DNA from: Paenibacillus sp. DCT19
GTDB taxonomy: Bacteria > Bacillota > Bacilli > Paenibacillales > Paenibacillaceae
Direction: 5' to 3'
Assembly: GCF_003268635.1 (NCBI RefSeq)
Contig: NZ_CP029639.1
Location: forward strand, 4,537,501-4,601,500
Length of the DNA stretch: 64,000 nucleotides
Shown here: in pieces, positions 8,783-17,607 of the stretch
How the letters are laid out: each line of letters begins with the position of its first letter
Numbering within the stretch: the stretch's first letter is position 1
Position numbers and translations under genes: made by a program
Notes under the pieces: generated by a model
Database searches by the model: none
Seen by the model: only the letters and a program-made list of their open reading frames with translations
What the model was told of the DNA's origin: nothing

Positions 8783-9837
8783 TTATTCTGCTGCTGGAGA
8801 CGCAGTCACTTTACCGGATAACGTATCCTGCAAAGCTTGCTTCGCATTCGCCAGCTCTGTCTCGTTAATATATACATATGGACTTCTCCACTCGCCTGTC
8901 ACTGGAATATAGTGTACATCCGATTTAGAAATATCCCAATACGTAGAAATAAAGTTTTTCATTTGTTCTGATTCCACATCTGTGGTCATATTGTCATCCA
9001 CTGCTCCAATAACCTTACCGATTTTGGTTACACCACCTAGTGATTTCATCTGATCCAGCATTGAATTCAGCACTTGGTTTTGGCGTTTATTTCGGTCAAA
9101 ATCGTTGGATTCTTGTGTTTTGGGATCACAATTAGATTTACGGTAACGGACGAAGTCAAGCGCCTCTTTACCATCCAAATGTTGCGGGCCTGCTACGAGA
9201 TTAATATCCGTACCATCTCTTGTATCTCGGTAACACATATTTTTATCTACAGTCACGTCTACGCCACCAACTGCATTAACAGCATCGCGGAAAGCTTGGA
9301 AATTCAGGACAGTTGTGTAATTGATGTCCACACCAAGATACTTGCCCATCATTTCTTTCATCTGATCTTCCGCTTTTTTACCGGAGGTTTTTTCTTGTGC
9401 CTTGAATTTTGGATAGTATGAGTTCAATTTATTCGATTTATATCCATCCAATACAATGCGTGTATCCCGTGGTAGCGACACAATCGTTGCCGTTTTGGTC
9501 TCAGGATTCAAGGAAGCCACCATCACCACATCGGATAGATAGGTTCCTGTCTCAGGACGATTATCTGTACCTAATAGCAGCATCGTAATCGGTTTGGTTT
9601 TGGCTGACATACCTGGAGGTACCGGTTTATCAATACCTGTATCCGCTACTTGGTTGTAGACCCAGTAGATATATCCAGCCCCACCAATATGCCGATGACG
9701 AACAAACTGAGGACAATCTTCGCAAATGCTCGCAATCCTTTTTTCTTTTTCTTCGGTTGACCCTTGCTATTCTTCGATCCAGAAGTACTTGATTTCGTCG
9801 GTGCCTGTCTCCGTGGAGGTAAGCCGTTTGAATTCAT
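8783..9837 (-). pseudogene. LytR-CpsA-Psr (LCP) family cell-wall transferase, frameshifted
   Basis: LCP proteins attach teichoic acids or other anionic polymers to peptidoglycan at the outer membrane face. The N-terminal part (start 9837, AAAGGTG upstream) has a Lys-rich cytoplasmic tail (QPKKKKKGLRAF) and a transmembrane helix (IVLSLFVIGIL). The catalytic domain is in another frame (8783 to about 9690): MLLLGTDNR, SLPRDTRIVL, and later HLDGKEALDFVRYRKSN with the conserved Arg residues. The frames join if one base is added to the C run at 9679-9682, giving ILVGAGYIYWVYNQ across the junction and a protein of about 351 residues. A sequencing error is more likely than real inactivation, because the same defect recurs in six other genes here. 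Confidence 0.85.
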
Positions 9838-9929
9838 ATCTTCAACACCTTTATCACATCTGTTTTTTTGTCTAAATAAAAGACAACCGCTTTCCCGAGG
9901 GAAAACGGATGGATTGTACAAGACAACAT

Positions 9930-10226
9930 TTATGAGTTTCGTGCGGAAGTTTCCGCCTTTTTCTTTTGTCGACCTTCAATAAAATAGCGCACTCGTACTA
10001 ACAACATCAAACCAACCGCTACCAGCAAACATTGAATGATGGGAAGCTTATCGATCTGAAAAATAAGAAGCATGAATGTGCCCATCGCCATCAACAGATA
10101 GAGGAAAATTTCCTTAACGAGTGGTAACTTCTGACGTACCCGAAACACCTTGTTGTATACGTAAGTTATTAGCACAAAGATGACGATATAGGCTACGATC
10201 GGGTGTGATGCGAACCATGCTTGCAT
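9930..10226 (-). CDS. ylaH: YlaH-like membrane protein
   Basis: A 98-residue protein with three hydrophobic segments (about 8-24, 42-56 and 60-80) and a basic C-terminus (EGRQKKKAETSARNS). It fits the YlaH-like family of unknown function. The ATG at 10226 has AAAGGAG ten bases upstream; the longer frame to 10292 lacks a site. Its place directly after typA (YlaG) on the same strand is the ylaG-ylaH order of Bacillus subtilis and is the main support. A hairpin around 9888-9905 followed by T-rich sequence on the minus strand may end transcription. Confidence 0.75.
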   Translation of the reverse strand: MQAWFASHPIVAYIVIFVLITYVYNKVFRVRQKLPLVKEIFLYLLMAMGTFMLLIFQIDKLPIIQCLLVAVGLMLLVRVRYFIEGRQKKKAETSARNS

Positions 10227-10347
10227 GTTAAGGCATCTCCTTTCGTGATCATGCTTGTATAAGTAAACTGGTTGATGGAACAACACTGCCAAGTTGATTA
10301 CAAAACCGTCGTATGAGACCGTTCCGGATTCGGATCGTTCTTTCGAT

Positions 10348-10408
10348 CGCTGTTGTCTCCAGATTTCCTAAATAATTCTTCAAAGGTTGAAATCCGGAGA
10401 CAAAGGCG
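10348..10408. repeat. Imperfect inverted repeat in the typA-ylaH gap
   Basis: Arms of 20 bases at 10348-10367 and 10389-10408 pair with three mismatches around a 21-base centre. The sequence beyond the right arm (GAACGCTTCGCTTC) is GC-skewed and unlike the flanks. There is no T run, so it is not an ordinary terminator. The rest of the 10227-10533 gap shows no gene. Confidence 0.6.
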
Positions 10409-10533
10409 AACGCTTCGCTTCTATCGAATCGATTCCGTATCCTACACTACTTTAGCGGTTTAATATCAACCTTGGCAGTGTAAGTCAAAACATCAAACGT
10501 TAACTTATACATTCTATTTTTTGTTAGTTATGA

Positions 10534-12381
10534 TTAAGCGTTATTTTGAGCCATTTTGCGTTGTTTTTCTGCACGCTCACGCTCGGATTTGTTCAGAAGT
10601 TTCTTACGAAGACGAATGGATTTCGGCGTGATTTCACAGTACTCGTCATCGTTCAAATATTCAAGCGCCTGTTCCAATGAGAAGATAATCGGAGTTTTAA
10701 TTTTAACCGTATCATCTTTACCAGCAGAACGAACGTTACTCAGTTGTTTTTCTTTACAGATGTTAACTACGATATCATTGTCACGTGTATGCTCACCAAC
10801 AATCATACCTTCGTAAATTTCTGTTCCTGGCTCAAGGAAGAGCGTACCACGATCCTCAACACCCATCATTCCGTAGAACGTAGATGTACCCGTTTCAGTT
10901 GAGATCAGTACACCTTGGTGACGTCCACCCACTTGACCGGATACCACTGGAGCATAGCTGTCAAATGCATGGTTCATTACGCCATAACCACGAGTCAATG
11001 TCAGGAAGTTGGTGCTGTATCCAATCAGACCACGTGCAGGAATCAGGAACTCCAGACGTACTTGACCAGTACCATTGTTGATCATGTTAACCATCTCTGC
11101 TTTACGTGCGCCCAGGCTCTCCATGACGGAACCCATGCTTTCTTCAGGGATATCAATCAACAAGCGCTCAAGAGGTTCCATTTTCTTACCGTCGATTTCC
11201 TTAACGATAACTTCTGGTTTGGAAACTTGAAGCTCATATCCTTCACGACGCATATTCTCAATCAGGATACCGAGGTGAAGCTCACCACGTCCAGAAACGA
11301 TAAATGCATCAGGGCTCTCTGTTTCATCAACACGAAGAGATACGTCTGTTTCCAATTCTTTTAACAAACGCTCGCGCAGTTTACGGGAAGTTACCCATTT
11401 ACCTTCGCGGCCTGCGAATGGACTGTTGTTTACGAGGAATGTCATTTGCAGTGTTGGCTCATCAATTTTCAGAACCGGCAAAGCTTCAGGGTTGTTCGGA
11501 TCAGCAATCGTTTCACCGATGTTGATATCCTTAATACCCGCGATCGCAACGATGTCACCTGCGCCAGCTTCCTCTGTCTCCACACGTTTCAGACCTTGGA
11601 AACCAAACAGTTTCTCGATACGAGCTGTTTTGCTTTTGCCATCACGCATAATAACAGTAACGGATTGGCCTTGACGAATCACACCGCGGTTTACACGACC
11701 GATAGCGATACGTCCGAGGTATTCATTGTAGTCCATCAGAGTTACGAGGAATTGCAGTGGCTCTTCAACGTTCTCTGTTGGATGAGGGATATGACTTACG
11801 ATGGTATCGTAGATCGCCATCATGTTGTCATCTTGTTTGGCAGGATCGTCTTCCATGCTGGATGTTCCGTTCAATGCGGAAGCATATACAACAGGGAATT
11901 CAAGTTGTTGATCGTTGGCACCCAGTTCGATGAACAGGTCAAGTACTTCATCAATAACCTCAGCCGGACGAGCCGCTGGACGGTCAATTTTGTTTACAAT
12001 AACGATTGGAGTCAGGTTGTGCTCAAGTGCTTTACGAAGTACGAACTTCGTTTGTGGCATACAGCCCTCATAAGCATCAACAACGAGCAATACGCCGTCA
12101 ACCATTTTCATGATACGTTCTACTTCACCACCGAAGTCGGCGTGACCAGGTGTATCTACAATGTTGATCAGGAAATCTTTATAAGTTATAGCCGTGTTTT
12201 TGGCCAAAATCGTAATACCGCGTTCACGCTCCAAATCGTTGGAGTCCATTGCGCGCTCCTGTACCGTCTCGTGATCACGGAATGTACCGGATTGCTGGAG
12301 CAACTTGTCGACGAGTGTCGTTTTCCCGTGGTCGACGTGGGCAATAATCGCAATATTGCGAATGTGTTCTCTTGAATGCAT
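10534..12381 (-). CDS. typA: Translational GTPase TypA/BipA
   Basis: A 615-residue ribosome-associated GTPase of the EF-G superfamily that helps 50S assembly and stress adaptation. The G domain (about 1-200) has G1 AHVDHGKTT, the switch region RERGITI, G3 DTPGHADFGGEVER and G4 NKIDRP. It continues through EF-Tu-like domain II, EF-G-like III and V domains, and the BipA-specific C-terminal domain (GLIGYSTNFLTLTRG, then VRSAGKDDTVKI). Length is normal. The ATG at 12381 (MHSREHIRN) gives the usual N-terminus; the upstream TTG in frame adds ten residues. A promoter at 12504-12531 leaves a leader of about 115 bases with two hairpins. Confidence 0.95.
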   Translation of the reverse strand: MHSREHIRNIAIIAHVDHGKTTLVDKLLQQSGTFRDHETVQERAMDSNDLERERGITILAKNTAITYKDFLINIVDTPGHADFGGEVERIMKMVDGVLLVVDAYEGCMPQTKFVLRKALEHNLTPIVIVNKIDRPAARPAEVIDEVLDLFIELGANDQQLEFPVVYASALNGTSSMEDDPAKQDDNMMAIYDTIVSHIPHPTENVEEPLQFLVTLMDYNEYLGRIAIGRVNRGVIRQGQSVTVIMRDGKSKTARIEKLFGFQGLKRVETEEAGAGDIVAIAGIKDINIGETIADPNNPEALPVLKIDEPTLQMTFLVNNSPFAGREGKWVTSRKLRERLLKELETDVSLRVDETESPDAFIVSGRGELHLGILIENMRREGYELQVSKPEVIVKEIDGKKMEPLERLLIDIPEESMGSVMESLGARKAEMVNMINNGTGQVRLEFLIPARGLIGYSTNFLTLTRGYGVMNHAFDSYAPVVSGQVGGRHQGVLISTETGTSTFYGMMGVEDRGTLFLEPGTEIYEGMIVGEHTRDNDIVVNICKEKQLSNVRSAGKDDTVKIKTPIIFSLEQALEYLNDDEYCEITPKSIRLRKKLLNKSERERAEKQRKMAQNNA

Positions 12382-12434
12382 GGTTTGTATCCATATCCTT
12401 TCCAATTTCAATTCTTATCTTATCTACTAAACTT

Positions 12435-12486
12435 CCCGCAAAATCGCAGGTTACTCACAAAATAAGCGTCGGTGATAACCCGACGC
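12435..12486 (-). promoter_or_regulatory. typA: Two hairpins in the typA leader
   Basis: Hairpin GCGTCGG/CCGACGC (12465-12486) is followed on the minus strand by TTATTTTG. A second near-palindrome (12435-12450, CCTGCGATTTTGCGGG) lies closer to the start. The first could be a weak terminator of the upstream gene or an attenuator or cold-responsive element of the leader. Confidence 0.5.
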
Positions 12487-12503
12487 ATGTCTATATCCCT
12501 TAT

Positions 12504-12531
12504 ATTATAGTTTATCATAGGTAAAAATCAA
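12504..12531 (-). promoter_or_regulatory. typA: SigA-type promoter of typA
   Basis: On the minus strand TTGATT and TATAAT are separated by 16 bases. The start of transcription would fall near 12497, ahead of the two leader hairpins. Confidence 0.65.
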
Positions 12532-12562
12532 GATATTTCGCTTGAAATCAGCACTGAGATTA

Positions 12563-13057
12563 TTACCAGCCCTTACCGCGACGTCCCCGTCCTAGTAATA
12601 ACCACACTCCACCTAAGATCAACAGGACAGCAAGTACGTAGACAATCCCTGTCTGAAGCAAGGTAAATCCGAGCAATATGACAGCTACTGCACCTATAAT
12701 CATTCCAGCAGGTAACACATACTCAGGTCTTCGACGTTCAGCTAGTCCGTATTCTAATAAACCTACAGCAACACCTAACAGAAGAACCGGCCACAACCTT
12801 GCCATCAGTCCCGCTCCCCATGTGTTCGTTATGCCGAATAATAAGCCATATACCGTTAGAATTCCCGCAGGAACAAGTGACCATGAAGGCGAGAGTCGTG
12901 CATAACGCAGCGCATGAAGAGCAATACCCGGAAGAAGGATCAACAATGGCCAGAAATGGCGCCCAATGAATCCAAACACCCCTAGCTTACCGAGCAAAAT
13001 TATCACACCTGCAACAACTATAAAAATCCCGATTGCTTTTTCATTTCTCATTCTCAT
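12563..13057 (-). CDS. LiaI/LiaF-like (DUF5668-type) multi-pass membrane protein
   Basis: About 164 residues, almost entirely membrane segments (about 6-26, 35-52, 60-80, 90-105, 115-132 and 135-152), with the repeated pattern FWPLLILLPGIAL and RLWPVLLLGVAVGLL typical of the LiaI/LiaF-like transmembrane region. The soluble C-terminal domain of LiaF is missing and the protein ends in RGRRGKGW, so it is closer to stand-alone DUF5668 proteins. No Lia-type kinase or regulator gene is beside it. The start is ambiguous: AGAGGTGAC precedes a TTG at 13066 and ATG codons at 13057 and 13051. The 300-base gap upstream holds only a terminator and no obvious gene. Confidence 0.6.
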   Translation of the reverse strand: MRMRNEKAIGIFIVVAGVIILLGKLGVFGFIGRHFWPLLILLPGIALHALRYARLSPSWSLVPAGILTVYGLLFGITNTWGAGLMARLWPVLLLGVAVGLLEYGLAERRRPEYVLPAGMIIGAVAVILLGFTLLQTGIVYVLAVLLILGGVWLLLGRGRRGKGW

Positions 13058-13293
13058 TTTCTGCAAGTCACCTCTTATCCCATTTGGCTATGTATCTCGC
13101 CTGGCTAACATACAGTCTTTTTTCGCGATGCCAGACATGCATCTATAGTATCTAGTGTAGCTGAAGTTTCGGCAAAAAACTATCCTTTATGTCATACGCT
13201 GCGGCTACTCCATATTGTAGGTTCTCTGATGTCATTCGATGATAGGCATATACTTCCTATTCTTCTCAGTAACCTTCTTGAGCAAACCAAATT

Positions 13294-13324
13294 CAACAAA
13301 AAAACCGCTCTAACCCGAGCGGCT
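13294..13324 (-). terminator. Terminator of the leftward TerC gene
   Basis: The stem CCGCTC/GAGCGG is followed by seven T on the minus strand. It lies downstream of the stop at 13370. Confidence 0.85.
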
Positions 13325-13369
13325 TGGACTTCTTCGGAGATGTGCGATCCACTTTTACAGAAAGTATAT

Positions 13370-14029
13370 TTAAATGTTTCGCCTTACAAACTTATTTGCT
13401 CCTCCAACAGCAAGAACCAGACAAGCCATGGCTGCTGGGAGCAGCGTATGTGCTTCGGTTGTCATTCCATTTAACCACTGCCCAAGCTTCGGATCGTTCA
13501 TTACCATCTCACCGGCTGTAAAAGCCAAAATTCCAGAACCGACAAACACCAAGATCGGGTATCGCTTCAACAGTCCCACGATCAGACCACTTCCCCATAC
13601 AACGATAGGAATGCTGATGGCAATACCAATAACGATCAGCGCCAGATCACCTTTGGCTAATGCAGCAATGGCCAGAACGTTATCTAAACTCATGACAAAG
13701 TCAGCGATCAAAATCGTTTGAATCGCTTTCCACGTCGTCTTTGCTTCACGAATATGTACCGCATCCTCATCCTGAAGCAATAGCTTCATGGCAATCCAGA
13801 ACAACATCAGTCCACCAGCAGCTTGAATGAAAGGAATCCCCAGCAATAAAACTGCGGCAAAGGTCAATACACAGCGTAATACTACCGCTCCAAATGCCCC
13901 CCACCACACGGCTTGCTTACGCTGCCTCACAGGTAGATCCTTACTAGCAAGCGCAATGACAACCGCATTATCTCCACTCAAAACCAGATTGATCATTAAT
14001 ATTTCCGTCAACAGCCATAAAGTATCCAT
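13370..14029 (-). CDS. TerC family integral membrane protein (YjbE-type)
   Basis: A 219-residue membrane protein with about seven helices. The N-terminal helix carries the TerC signature LVLSGDNAVVIALA and the second repeat carries FVMSLDNVLAIAALA; the acidic residues in these helices are thought to bind divalent metal. Bacilli members are linked to manganese efflux or metallation of exported enzymes, a family-level statement only. The ATG at 14029 has GGGGGG six bases upstream; the ATG at 14035 would be too close. It is divergent from a second TerC gene only 104 bases away. I saw no yybP-ykoY manganese riboswitch in that gap. Confidence 0.85.
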   Translation of the reverse strand: MDTLWLLTEILMINLVLSGDNAVVIALASKDLPVRQRKQAVWWGAFGAVVLRCVLTFAAVLLLGIPFIQAAGGLMLFWIAMKLLLQDEDAVHIREAKTTWKAIQTILIADFVMSLDNVLAIAALAKGDLALIVIGIAISIPIVVWGSGLIVGLLKRYPILVFVGSGILAFTAGEMVMNDPKLGQWLNGMTTEAHTLLPAAMACLVLAVGGANKFVRRNI

Positions 14030-14133
14030 AATCATCCCCCCACTCTAACTTGTATGTCAAAGTTGTCCATGCTATTCTTATCGATTGAACAAGCTTATTT
14101 TAGACAGGCAGGTAAATGAAGGAGTGACAGCAA

Positions 14134-14835
14134 ATGGACATATTTAGCGCTGTTTTTTGGATTGCTTTAGTTAAAATTGTATTTATTGATCTAATGTTAG
14201 CCGGGGACAATGCCATCGTCATTGGTTTAGCTGCACGTAATCTCCATCCCTCAGTGCAGAAAAAAGCGATTCTATACGGAACAGCAGGTGCACTCCTCAT
14301 ACGAATTGTAGCAACCGTCGTTGTACTCTGGCTCCTTAAAGTGCCTTGGTTGCTCCTAGCTGGAGGCGTGCTTCTCGTCTGGATTGCCTATAAATTGTTA
14401 GCAGATCAAGGAGAAGAGCACAGCGATATCAAAGCAGGTAACTCGCTGTGGGTTGCAGTACGCACCATTGTTATCGCAGATGCAGCCATGGGACTGGATA
14501 ATGTCATTGCTGTCGCTGGCGCAGCCGAGCAGCATCTCCTACTCGTTATCCTTGGACTTCTTATTAGCGTACCTATTATCGTGTGGGGCAGCACGCTGTT
14601 CATTAAGCTGATTAATCGTTTTCCATGGATTATCTATCTTGGCGCGATTGTCTTAGGTTACACCGCTACCAACATGATTACAGAGGAACATCAGCTTGTT
14701 CCTTTCTTCACTGAGCATCCGGCACTGCGGATATTGTTCATCATTCTTGTCGTTGCCGGCGTTGTATTGGCAGGGTACCGGAAACGTGTAAGTCATGACC
14801 GAGCAGCCAAAAAGCACGAGCGATCCTATTCGTAA
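14134..14835 (+). CDS. TerC family integral membrane protein, second copy
   Basis: A 233-residue protein of the same family, with the signatures LMLAGDNAIVIGLAA (first helix) and AAMGLDNVIAVAGAA (middle), and an extra C-terminal tail that is basic and polar (RKRVSHDRAAKKHERS). The two copies differ enough to be old paralogues rather than a recent duplication. AAGGAGTGACAG precedes the ATG. The divergent layout suggests shared control from the short intergenic region. A bidirectional terminator follows. Confidence 0.85.
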   Translation: MDIFSAVFWIALVKIVFIDLMLAGDNAIVIGLAARNLHPSVQKKAILYGTAGALLIRIVATVVVLWLLKVPWLLLAGGVLLVWIAYKLLADQGEEHSDIKAGNSLWVAVRTIVIADAAMGLDNVIAVAGAAEQHLLLVILGLLISVPIIVWGSTLFIKLINRFPWIIYLGAIVLGYTATNMITEEHQLVPFFTEHPALRILFIILVVAGVVLAGYRKRVSHDRAAKKHERSYS

Positions 14836-14895
14836 AAAGGATTGCGATAATCGAATTAATCAGCTCTGCTGAACAATTTAAATGCTATTATTTTC

Positions 14896-14936
14896 AAAAA
14901 AAAGGACTGATCGATTAATGTCGACCAGTCCTTTTT
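14896..14936. terminator. Bidirectional terminator between terC and thiI
   Basis: Arms AAAAAGGACTG and CAGTCCTTTTT, with inner TCGA/TCGA pairing, lie between convergent genes. A and T runs on both sides suit both directions. Confidence 0.85.
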
Positions 14937-15035
14937 CTGTTTAACTTTGTCATGTTTTAAGATGCGGGTAAACATATTCCTTGTTATGTCTTTCCAACCA
15001 CATAAGATCATTATGATGATTAGACGATTAACTTG

Positions 15036-16277
15036 TTAAAACCAGTCTTCTTTGATTTCAGAGTCGTCACTAGAACTCGCTCCAGTCACAGGTTCACCTG
15101 CATGTAAAACAATCGTTTCGGTCTGCGCTACGGCTTCATCAACCCATGCGGGCAGATGACTCATCGTCGCCTCAATTTTATCCACAATGCGTAGGTTAGG
15201 ATTCGTCGTTGGCGATTTTGGCACAAACAGGGTACAACAGTCCTCATAAGGCAAAATGGAGATGTCATACGTTCCAATTTGCTTGGATAGCGTAATAATT
15301 TCCTGTTTATCCATCATGACTAGTGGTCGCAGCAACGGTAGTTCCGTTGCACGCCCAATCACGTTCATGCTGGGAAGTGTCTGACTGGCAACCTGCCCCA
15401 AGCTATCGCCTGTAATCAAAGCAAGCGCACGTTCACGTTCAGCCAATTTGGTTGCAATCCGCAACATAGAGCGCCGCATCAGTGTAATAATTAAGTTGTC
15501 CTGTCCGAGCTGTGTGAATGCCGTCTGTATTTCGGTAAACGGAACAAGATGCAGCTTAATTGTACCCGCATGATCCGCGAGTGCACGGGCAAGGTCGATG
15601 ACTTTCTCCTTCGCGCGCTGGCTTGTGAACGGATAGCTGTAGAAGTGTACACATTCTACTTCGAGTCCCCGACGCATCGAAGACCAAGCTGCCACCGGAC
15701 TATCGATACCACCGGACAACAGAAGCATCGCTTTTCCGTTTGTTCCCAATGGGAACCCACCTACAGCAGGTATTACTTCATTGAAAATATAAGTACCCTG
15801 CTCACGAATCTCTACGCGCAGCTCGATATCTGGCTCACGCACATCCACGCTTAGATCCTGAAAGGTTCGGAGAATGGGAGATCCCACCATATGATTCATC
15901 TCATGAGAGGAATGCGGGAACTCTTTCCATACTCGGCGGGCATTTACTTTGAAAGTCATACCGCCTTCGAACTCGTGCTTTCTCTCCTCCATAAAAGCAA
16001 CCGAAGTCTCCACAATGGCATCCCGCTCAGAAGGAGTCACTTTAACCGGACTGATCGACATCACGCCGAAAACTCTCTTCAATACCTTGATCATATCCGT
16101 ATAGGATTCATTACCGAGATCCACATACAGACGACCAAACTCTTTTCGCAAACTCGCAGTTGGGTAAGGCTTGAGCAAGGAACGTACTTGAGTAATGATC
16201 GTTTTCTCGAAACGTGCACGATTTTTGCCTTTTAACATAAACTCTCCAAAACGGAGAAGTAACATATCGTATTTCAT
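15036..16277 (-). CDS. thiI: tRNA 4-thiouridine sulfurtransferase ThiI
   Basis: Makes 4-thiouridine at position 8 of tRNA, using a persulfide passed from a cysteine desulfurase. 413 residues: ferredoxin-like and THUMP domains (about 1-165) and the adenylating PP-loop domain with LLLSGGIDSPVA (about 183-195). The C-terminal rhodanese domain of the E. coli enzyme is absent, as in Bacillus subtilis. The C-terminal segment has ILPYEDCCTLFVP with paired cysteines. AAAGGCGG lies upstream of the ATG at 16277. Only six bases separate it from the nifZ-type gene, so the two should be cotranscribed and supply sulfur directly. Confidence 0.95.
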   Translation of the reverse strand: MKYDMLLLRFGEFMLKGKNRARFEKTIITQVRSLLKPYPTASLRKEFGRLYVDLGNESYTDMIKVLKRVFGVMSISPVKVTPSERDAIVETSVAFMEERKHEFEGGMTFKVNARRVWKEFPHSSHEMNHMVGSPILRTFQDLSVDVREPDIELRVEIREQGTYIFNEVIPAVGGFPLGTNGKAMLLLSGGIDSPVAAWSSMRRGLEVECVHFYSYPFTSQRAKEKVIDLARALADHAGTIKLHLVPFTEIQTAFTQLGQDNLIITLMRRSMLRIATKLAERERALALITGDSLGQVASQTLPSMNVIGRATELPLLRPLVMMDKQEIITLSKQIGTYDISILPYEDCCTLFVPKSPTTNPNLRIVDKIEATMSHLPAWVDEAVAQTETIVLHAGEPVTGASSSDDSEIKEDWF

Positions 16278-16283
16278 TTGACT

Positions 16284-17432
16284 TTACATCCGCCTTTCCA
16301 ACGGGCGCAATTGCGCCATCATCTGATGTATGGCCTGCTTCAGCAGGGTTACATCTTCTTCTGTGTGTTCATCACCTAGACTAATACGTAATCCTCCAGC
16401 TGCACAAGCCGCATCTTTGCCCATCGCAAGCAGTACGCGACTTGGTTCAGCAGAACGGGAAGAACATGCTGACTGGGTGGATACCGTTACCCCAAGCTGC
16501 TCCAGTGTATGAAGCACTACTTCGGCTTTCATGCCAGGATAAGAGAAATGAATGATATGAGGTGCTCCCTGTCCATCACTATTTAGGACTAGACCCGGGA
16601 TTCCCTTAATAAACGCCATGATCTCGTCACGATACACCGTCACACGTTCAACAAACTGGGGTTGACGCTCTACAGCAAGACGTATCGCCTTCGCCATACC
16701 TACAAGCAATGCTACATTTTCCGTACCTGCTCTCATGCCGTTCTCCTGTGAGCCTCCCGATAATAGCGGAGTAAGTTCAATCCCACTTCGCACGTAAAGC
16801 AGTCCAGCTCCTTTGGGGCCGCGGAATTTATGAGCAGATAGACTATATAGATCGGCATGCCATGAGGCAGGTTTGGCTTCCAGTTTCCCGACTCCCTGCA
16901 CACCATCTACATGAAATAAAACACGGGGAGCTTCTTTTTTGAGACGTTGACCGATCTCAGCAACCGGGTGAATCGCACCTGTTTCATTGTTGACATGCAT
17001 TAAGCTTACAAGGACAGTATCCGGTCTTAACGCTTCGATAACCTGCTGCGCGGTTACCCTCCCAAGTGAGTCCACAGGAATCCATGTGACTTCCCATCCC
17101 CACTGTTGCAATTGGAGGAAGCTCTCATACACTGACGCATGTTCGGTAGCTGTAGTTATGATGTGTTTGCCTCGGGATTGGTAGCGTAATGCCGCCCCCT
17201 TAATCGCGAGATTGTTGCTCTCCGTTGCTCCTGAGGTGAAAATAATCTCTTCAGGCTTAACCCCGATTGCTGTAGCACAACCCGCTCTCGCTCGCCGCAA
17301 TAGTTGGTGCGCCCGCTCACCGTAGCCATGGATGGAAGAAGGATTCCCATACTGTGCCTCCATCACTTCAGCTATGGTTCGTACGACTTCAGGATCTGGA
17401 GGCGTCGTAGCTGCATAATCAAAATATTTCAA
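16284..17432 (-). CDS. nifZ: Cysteine desulfurase (NifZ-type partner of ThiI)
   Basis: A PLP enzyme that takes sulfur from cysteine. About 382 residues: YFDYAATTPP at the start, PLP contacts TSGATESNN, the DGVQ motif, the PLP-binding lysine in LSAHKFRGPKG (near residue 200), and the active-site cysteine in the loop TQSACSSRS. The direct coupling with thiI matches Bacillus subtilis nifZ-thiI, which serves tRNA thiolation rather than general Fe-S assembly. The likely start is a TTG at 17432, twelve bases after AAGGAGG; the ATG at 17462 lies upstream of that site. Confidence 0.9.
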   Translation of the reverse strand: MKYFDYAATTPPDPEVVRTIAEVMEAQYGNPSSIHGYGERAHQLLRRARAGCATAIGVKPEEIIFTSGATESNNLAIKGAALRYQSRGKHIITTATEHASVYESFLQLQQWGWEVTWIPVDSLGRVTAQQVIEALRPDTVLVSLMHVNNETGAIHPVAEIGQRLKKEAPRVLFHVDGVQGVGKLEAKPASWHADLYSLSAHKFRGPKGAGLLYVRSGIELTPLLSGGSQENGMRAGTENVALLVGMAKAIRLAVERQPQFVERVTVYRDEIMAFIKGIPGLVLNSDGQGAPHIIHFSYPGMKAEVVLHTLEQLGVTVSTQSACSSRSAEPSRVLLAMGKDAACAAGGLRISLGDEHTEEDVTLLKQAIHQMMAQLRPLERRM

Positions 17433-17514
17433 AACGAGGTTAAACCTCCTTATCTTGTGCATTCAAACTTCATGATTCTACAGTGAGCATTGTAACACGA
17501 TACCGCCACAACAC

Positions 17515-17577
17515 AAAAAGACCAAGCAGAAGCAGGTAGAGAAGCTCCCTACAGGTTCCTGAATTGATCTTTATGCT
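17515..17577 (-). terminator. Probable terminator of the transglycosylase gene
   Basis: A long imperfect stem (GACCAAGCAG with pairing in CAGGTAGAG/CTCCCTACAGG) is followed by TTTTTGTG on the minus strand. It lies 30 bases past the stop at 17608. Confidence 0.5.
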
Positions 17578-17607
17578 GAACTCACTGTATGTGCATTACA
17601 TCCCAAG

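Noticed and set aside
9646..9921. Separate small gene for the N-terminal LCP fragment
   Set aside because: It joins the catalytic part after one base in a C run, so it is one gene with a frameshift.
11446..12375. 309-residue open frame opposite typA
   Set aside because: It is antisense to a strongly conserved gene in the usual mirror frame, with no start signal or recognisable domain.
14036..14133. Manganese (yybP-ykoY) riboswitch between the TerC genes
   Set aside because: The gap is only about 100 bases and lacks the conserved motif.
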